Of a stretch of DNA of 64,000 nucleotides, positions 60,701-64,000 are shown one piece after another; positions within the stretch are counted from its first letter, which is position 1; the number at the start of each line of letters is the position of its first letter. A program made the position numbers and the translations under genes. Source of the stretch: Aspidiotus rigidus (taxonomy: Eukaryota; Arthropoda; Insecta; Hemiptera; Diaspididae); assembly GCA_035079385.1 (NCBI GenBank), contig JAVHKY010000012.1, forward strand, positions 4,880,501 to 4,944,500, read 5' to 3'. The notes below the pieces were generated by a model. It worked only from the letters and a program-made list of their open reading frames with translations. It did no database searches and was not told where the DNA came from.

Positions 60701-60794
60701 TGTACACAAATGCAGATCAGTCCGAATTAATTATCTGAAGTGTAATGTGTACACAAATGCAGATCAGTCCGAATTAATTATCTCAAGTGTAATG
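60701..60794 (+). repeat. 47-bp tandem duplication
   Basis: Two adjacent 47-bp copies, each starting TGTACACAAATGCAGATCAG and ending AAGTGTAATG, differ at a single base (CTGAAG versus CTCAAG). Near identity suggests a recent duplication. Confidence 0.95.
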
Positions 60795-63700
60795 TTTTGC
60801 GCTACTTGGGGTATCAAGGTTCAATGCTCGATTCGTATTTGGAAACTCGAACTATAACTGTCATTCTACACTCCTTGCATTCGAAATCAAGCTTTTTTCA
60901 TCCACCCGCGAGAAAAGAGGTCAAGTGCTTTCAGGCTTATACGTTTTCAACCAATTCCTCTGTCAGAAAAAGTTGTGTTTACAGCGGAGTATAGTCTTTT
61001 AACGGTTGAAAATCAATGCCGCCGAGTCAATCATTCTTTATACGGTAGTTGCGTTTTGAAAAATGACGTTTTGTTCAATCACCAAGTATTTCTAAATTCT
61101 TCGATAGCGTTTGTTTCTTGTTGTCAAATTTATATGCGCTGGGTTCGAACTGAGATTTTAGTATGTTACCGCTTGTGGGCTTTTGGCACCCCCTCTCTCT
61201 GCGGCATGTAGTTTTGATCCGAGACTCATTATACAGGAAAAATACTTGAAACCTAATTCACAATCGAATTTAAATTTTACTAAGATCAAAATCAAAGAAT
61301 CTCCCTCCCCCTCAAAGTCTAATTAAATGGTATCTAACAATATCAATTGAAATTTGATAATTTTATCACGTGGAAGCTTTGGTCAAGTTCTGTACTCCTG
61401 ACCGACTTTCTCTTTGTTTATAAAACATCAGAATGATTGTAGTGGCAAATTGATGATTATCTTAGATTTCGACAGTACAGGGGGTGTCTTTTCAGAAACA
61501 TTTTTATAATATGAATTATTCATTCATTTCTGTCCTGTATTTTGAAATGAATTTCGGTAAAAGAAGGAAATGTAAAGTGTTCGCGTAGAAAACGTTCATG
61601 TCTTATTTTCTTGTTATCAGTACCACAGTGACGCTATTCTGATAAGTAATCGCGATTTTACACCTCGCCTCGTTCCAAAATTATTTATGTACTGCTCATA
61701 ATTTGAGTTTTTATCGTATTTTTGACAATGAAAAGAGAAGTGTTTCTCAGAACGCTGGTTTATGCATTGTGGATACAACTCTGTGTCTTTTTGGTGGTAG
61801 CGGATATCGATTATGCTGAATTAATTGTCTACGTGCATACCTGGTTTTCGAAGGTTTTCATTTCTTGGTCGATTTGAAACAAAAATCCTTTTCTTCTTTT
61901 CTATTTGACCTGTTTGAAATTTAAGGTATTTAATTTGTCAATGTTGGAAGAGAAAATTCGTGAGTGTTCAAAGCTTGTTCTCTGTGAAGAGAGGCGAAGT
62001 TGAGAGCTGAGCCTTTTCACCTAATGGGACCAGATCCACCTTGTATACTTGATGCCAAGACTCTTAATTTCTCCTTCATGTCCAATGTCCATATCCTCTC
62101 TCTTACTCTCGAGAGCCGAACTAAATCTTCGTTAAAGTCATCACCTCGCCTATGACTCATGGGTTCATCTCGGTCCGCCTCTCTTTATAGGCTTTTGGAA
62201 GTAAATCAAGCGGCCATATTTGCTGTCGCAAAATCTTATCACTTTACTCTGAATATTAAGCGTGTTATCCGTGAGAATTGCACTTCTTAAGCTCTTAATG
62301 GGAGAAAAAAGAAGAAGAAATAATGGATCTATTCACCATTCCTCTGTGGCTGCGCATAGATCCGCTTTTAATTCTATCAATCCTTCAGAATTATCTTTTT
62401 TTGAGCCAGAAGTCCCCCTCTCCCTCACCAGAGAAAAAATGCGGTGTCTCTAAGGTGAAAAGGTTGGAGCTGTTTCGCGCAGTGCGTAGGAAAACGGGTG
62501 ATGAGGTGACAGGACTTTGAAATCGACAGTCTTTTTGTTTTTTTCTCTGTTGGAGCTCAATCTCAAAATTTTTGTGGACTGCCCCTTCCAGAATTTATGC
62601 CTTGAAATTATGTCATGTTCTGGAAGGGACAGATCGAGCAATTGCAGACTTTTCCGATTAATAACCGCTCACCCCCTCCTGTAGGATAAAAGCCTTTTTG
62701 AAATCGAAAGACTTTGAAGGGGGAAGCTACAAGTTTTCTGCGCGAGTTTAGTAAGGTACTTCTATGAAGTTTGATAGTTGGGTTTCGCAAGGTGAATAAG
62801 GCCGAACAGGGTACGCTTAACTCGTCAAAAAATTATTATATTGTCATCGATATGCAACTATTTTCAAAGGTCTTATCACCCACCCTCAATCGAAAGAAGT
62901 TCTGTCAGTTTTTCTACATTTGCTCCCATCGGAGGGCAGAAAAAGAGTTACAAAGGTTTTTTCCGAGCGGAAATTGAGTATCATGTACTTCTATAACTAC
63001 TAAAGGTCGCTTCGGTTGATGTTCTTGAAATCAATTTTGTCTTTCGTGGAAAGGTAATGCAATTCATTACCATCGTATTTGGTGAAACTTGTGGGATCCG
63101 TTTTTAAATTCATTTTCATCTTTCACATATGTGTAGACGAATTTCCTATTCTGTTGAACGAATACCTGAGTTTCCTCGCCGCATGTGTAATTGAAACAGA
63201 ATGTGTGTAAACACTCCAGAAATGGGTTTGCTTGTCTCTTTTATTAAAATTGCGTGCGTTCCGGTAAAGTTTTCATCAACGTCACGAACCGAATGATTTT
63301 CATTCCTAACTCTCTTCAGTTACCGCGTTATATATGGCCTTAATTACTACATTAAAACTTTCACTCATTCTTAGCTGTGTGGAGTTGTATTCTTGTGTGG
63401 AGGAAACTCAGTCTTAACAATAATTTTCTTTTCAATTTGACTGCGAAATAAAGTTGATTTTGGTTCTTAATACATAGGTGACCTTTGTAGAACGGTTTGG
63501 ATTTTCTGGTATCTTTGATGATCGAATTTGTTTCTGTCCCCCTCCGTAGAAGATGGTTTGTACGCATTATACAGTCAGCATAATTTGGATCGTTGTTAAA
63601 AGTTGAAAGTAGGATTTAGTTTCAGTGATCTCTATGCAAGATCGTTAGGACGGACACATTTTTTTAATATCCAACCGTAAAATACTGATGTGTAGCTATA

Positions 63701-64000
63701 CTTTTCCGCGAGAATACAAATTGCTTTCTCGTATAGTAATTTCATGATTCCTCTACTTTCGTCGTCGAGTTCGATGTTATCATTTTTCCGTCGTCGTCGG
63801 CTGCCTATCTATCGAATGCGGTTATTTTTTCAAACTTTTGATTTTACTTTTCGAAAGCATGTTATTAAGATCGCTACGAGTATTTCGAAGCGTATATGTT
63901 GAGTATCGTGATCGCGTCACGAAACTGTCACACGTTTTTCATGTCGGAGATATAACGAGTCTCCGTATATGGTCAGAGCAAGAGTCTAACAAAGACTCAA
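60795..64000. other. Right-end non-coding DNA, possible long intron
   Basis: No exon or RNA gene could be supported. CpG-containing text increases again from about 63690 (CGTCGTCGAG, CCGTCGTCGTCGGC, CGTGATCGCGTCACG). If the 60120 exon is real, this is its first intron. Confidence 0.35.

Overview
This is a stretch of AT-rich animal nuclear DNA, most likely from an insect. Every recognisable gene is split by short introns with GT-AG junctions and pyrimidine-rich acceptors. Two genes encode classical six-cysteine odorant-binding proteins (OBPs), a family typical of insects. The scattered TAGGTAC-type short motifs and long AT/AAAT runs would fit a hemipteran such as an aphid, mealybug or scale insect, but that is only a guess.

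The first 28 kb are almost gene-free and dominated by mobile and repetitive DNA: a 3.1-kb inverted-repeat element (2.4-5.5 kb), a 115-bp CT microsatellite, a 543-bp MITE with AGAT target duplications, a broken P-element-like transposase, AGCC-rich and ACCGGTTA-rich segments that look like hAT-type debris, several short inverted-repeat elements, a composite array of a roughly 44-bp repeat (21.3-22.6 kb), and Penelope-like retroelement fragments in both orientations. The one convincing gene here is an unrecognised secreted, Tyr- and Asp-rich protein on the minus strand (9.7-10.7 kb).

From 28.6 to 40.8 kb lies a compact block of conserved genes for which complete reading frames could be assembled exon by exon: CEP97 (plus, 12 exons, 664 codons), NAT10 RNA cytidine acetyltransferase (minus, 18 exons, 1006 codons) and the sphingomyelin-synthase-related enzyme SAMD8/SMSr (plus, 7 exons, 503 codons). 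CEP97 and NAT10 are tail to tail; NAT10 and SAMD8 are head to head and share about 760 bp of upstream DNA.

From 45.4 to 55.5 kb there are four more genes: a classical OBP with two extra cysteines (plus), the ribosome-biogenesis factor SLX9/FAM207A (minus), a second OBP fused in frame to a roughly 237-residue Ser/Thr/Asn-rich, sequon-rich tail with 24-residue tandem repeats (plus), and NAA30, the NatC catalytic subunit (plus). The two OBP genes share a phase-0 exon boundary just after the third conserved cysteine, as expected of duplicated paralogues.

The last 8.5 kb hold a decayed RTE-like LINE fragment, small inverted and direct repeats, and a CpG-rich stretch near 59.6-60.3 kb with a plausible short first coding exon of a gene that would run off the right edge. 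The genes shown are housekeeping or sensory genes and do not form one pathway. The most unusual items are the mucin-like OBP, a near-perfect 338-bp foldback hairpin at 43.7-44.1 kb, and the short-element families whose boundaries can be read from the sequence.
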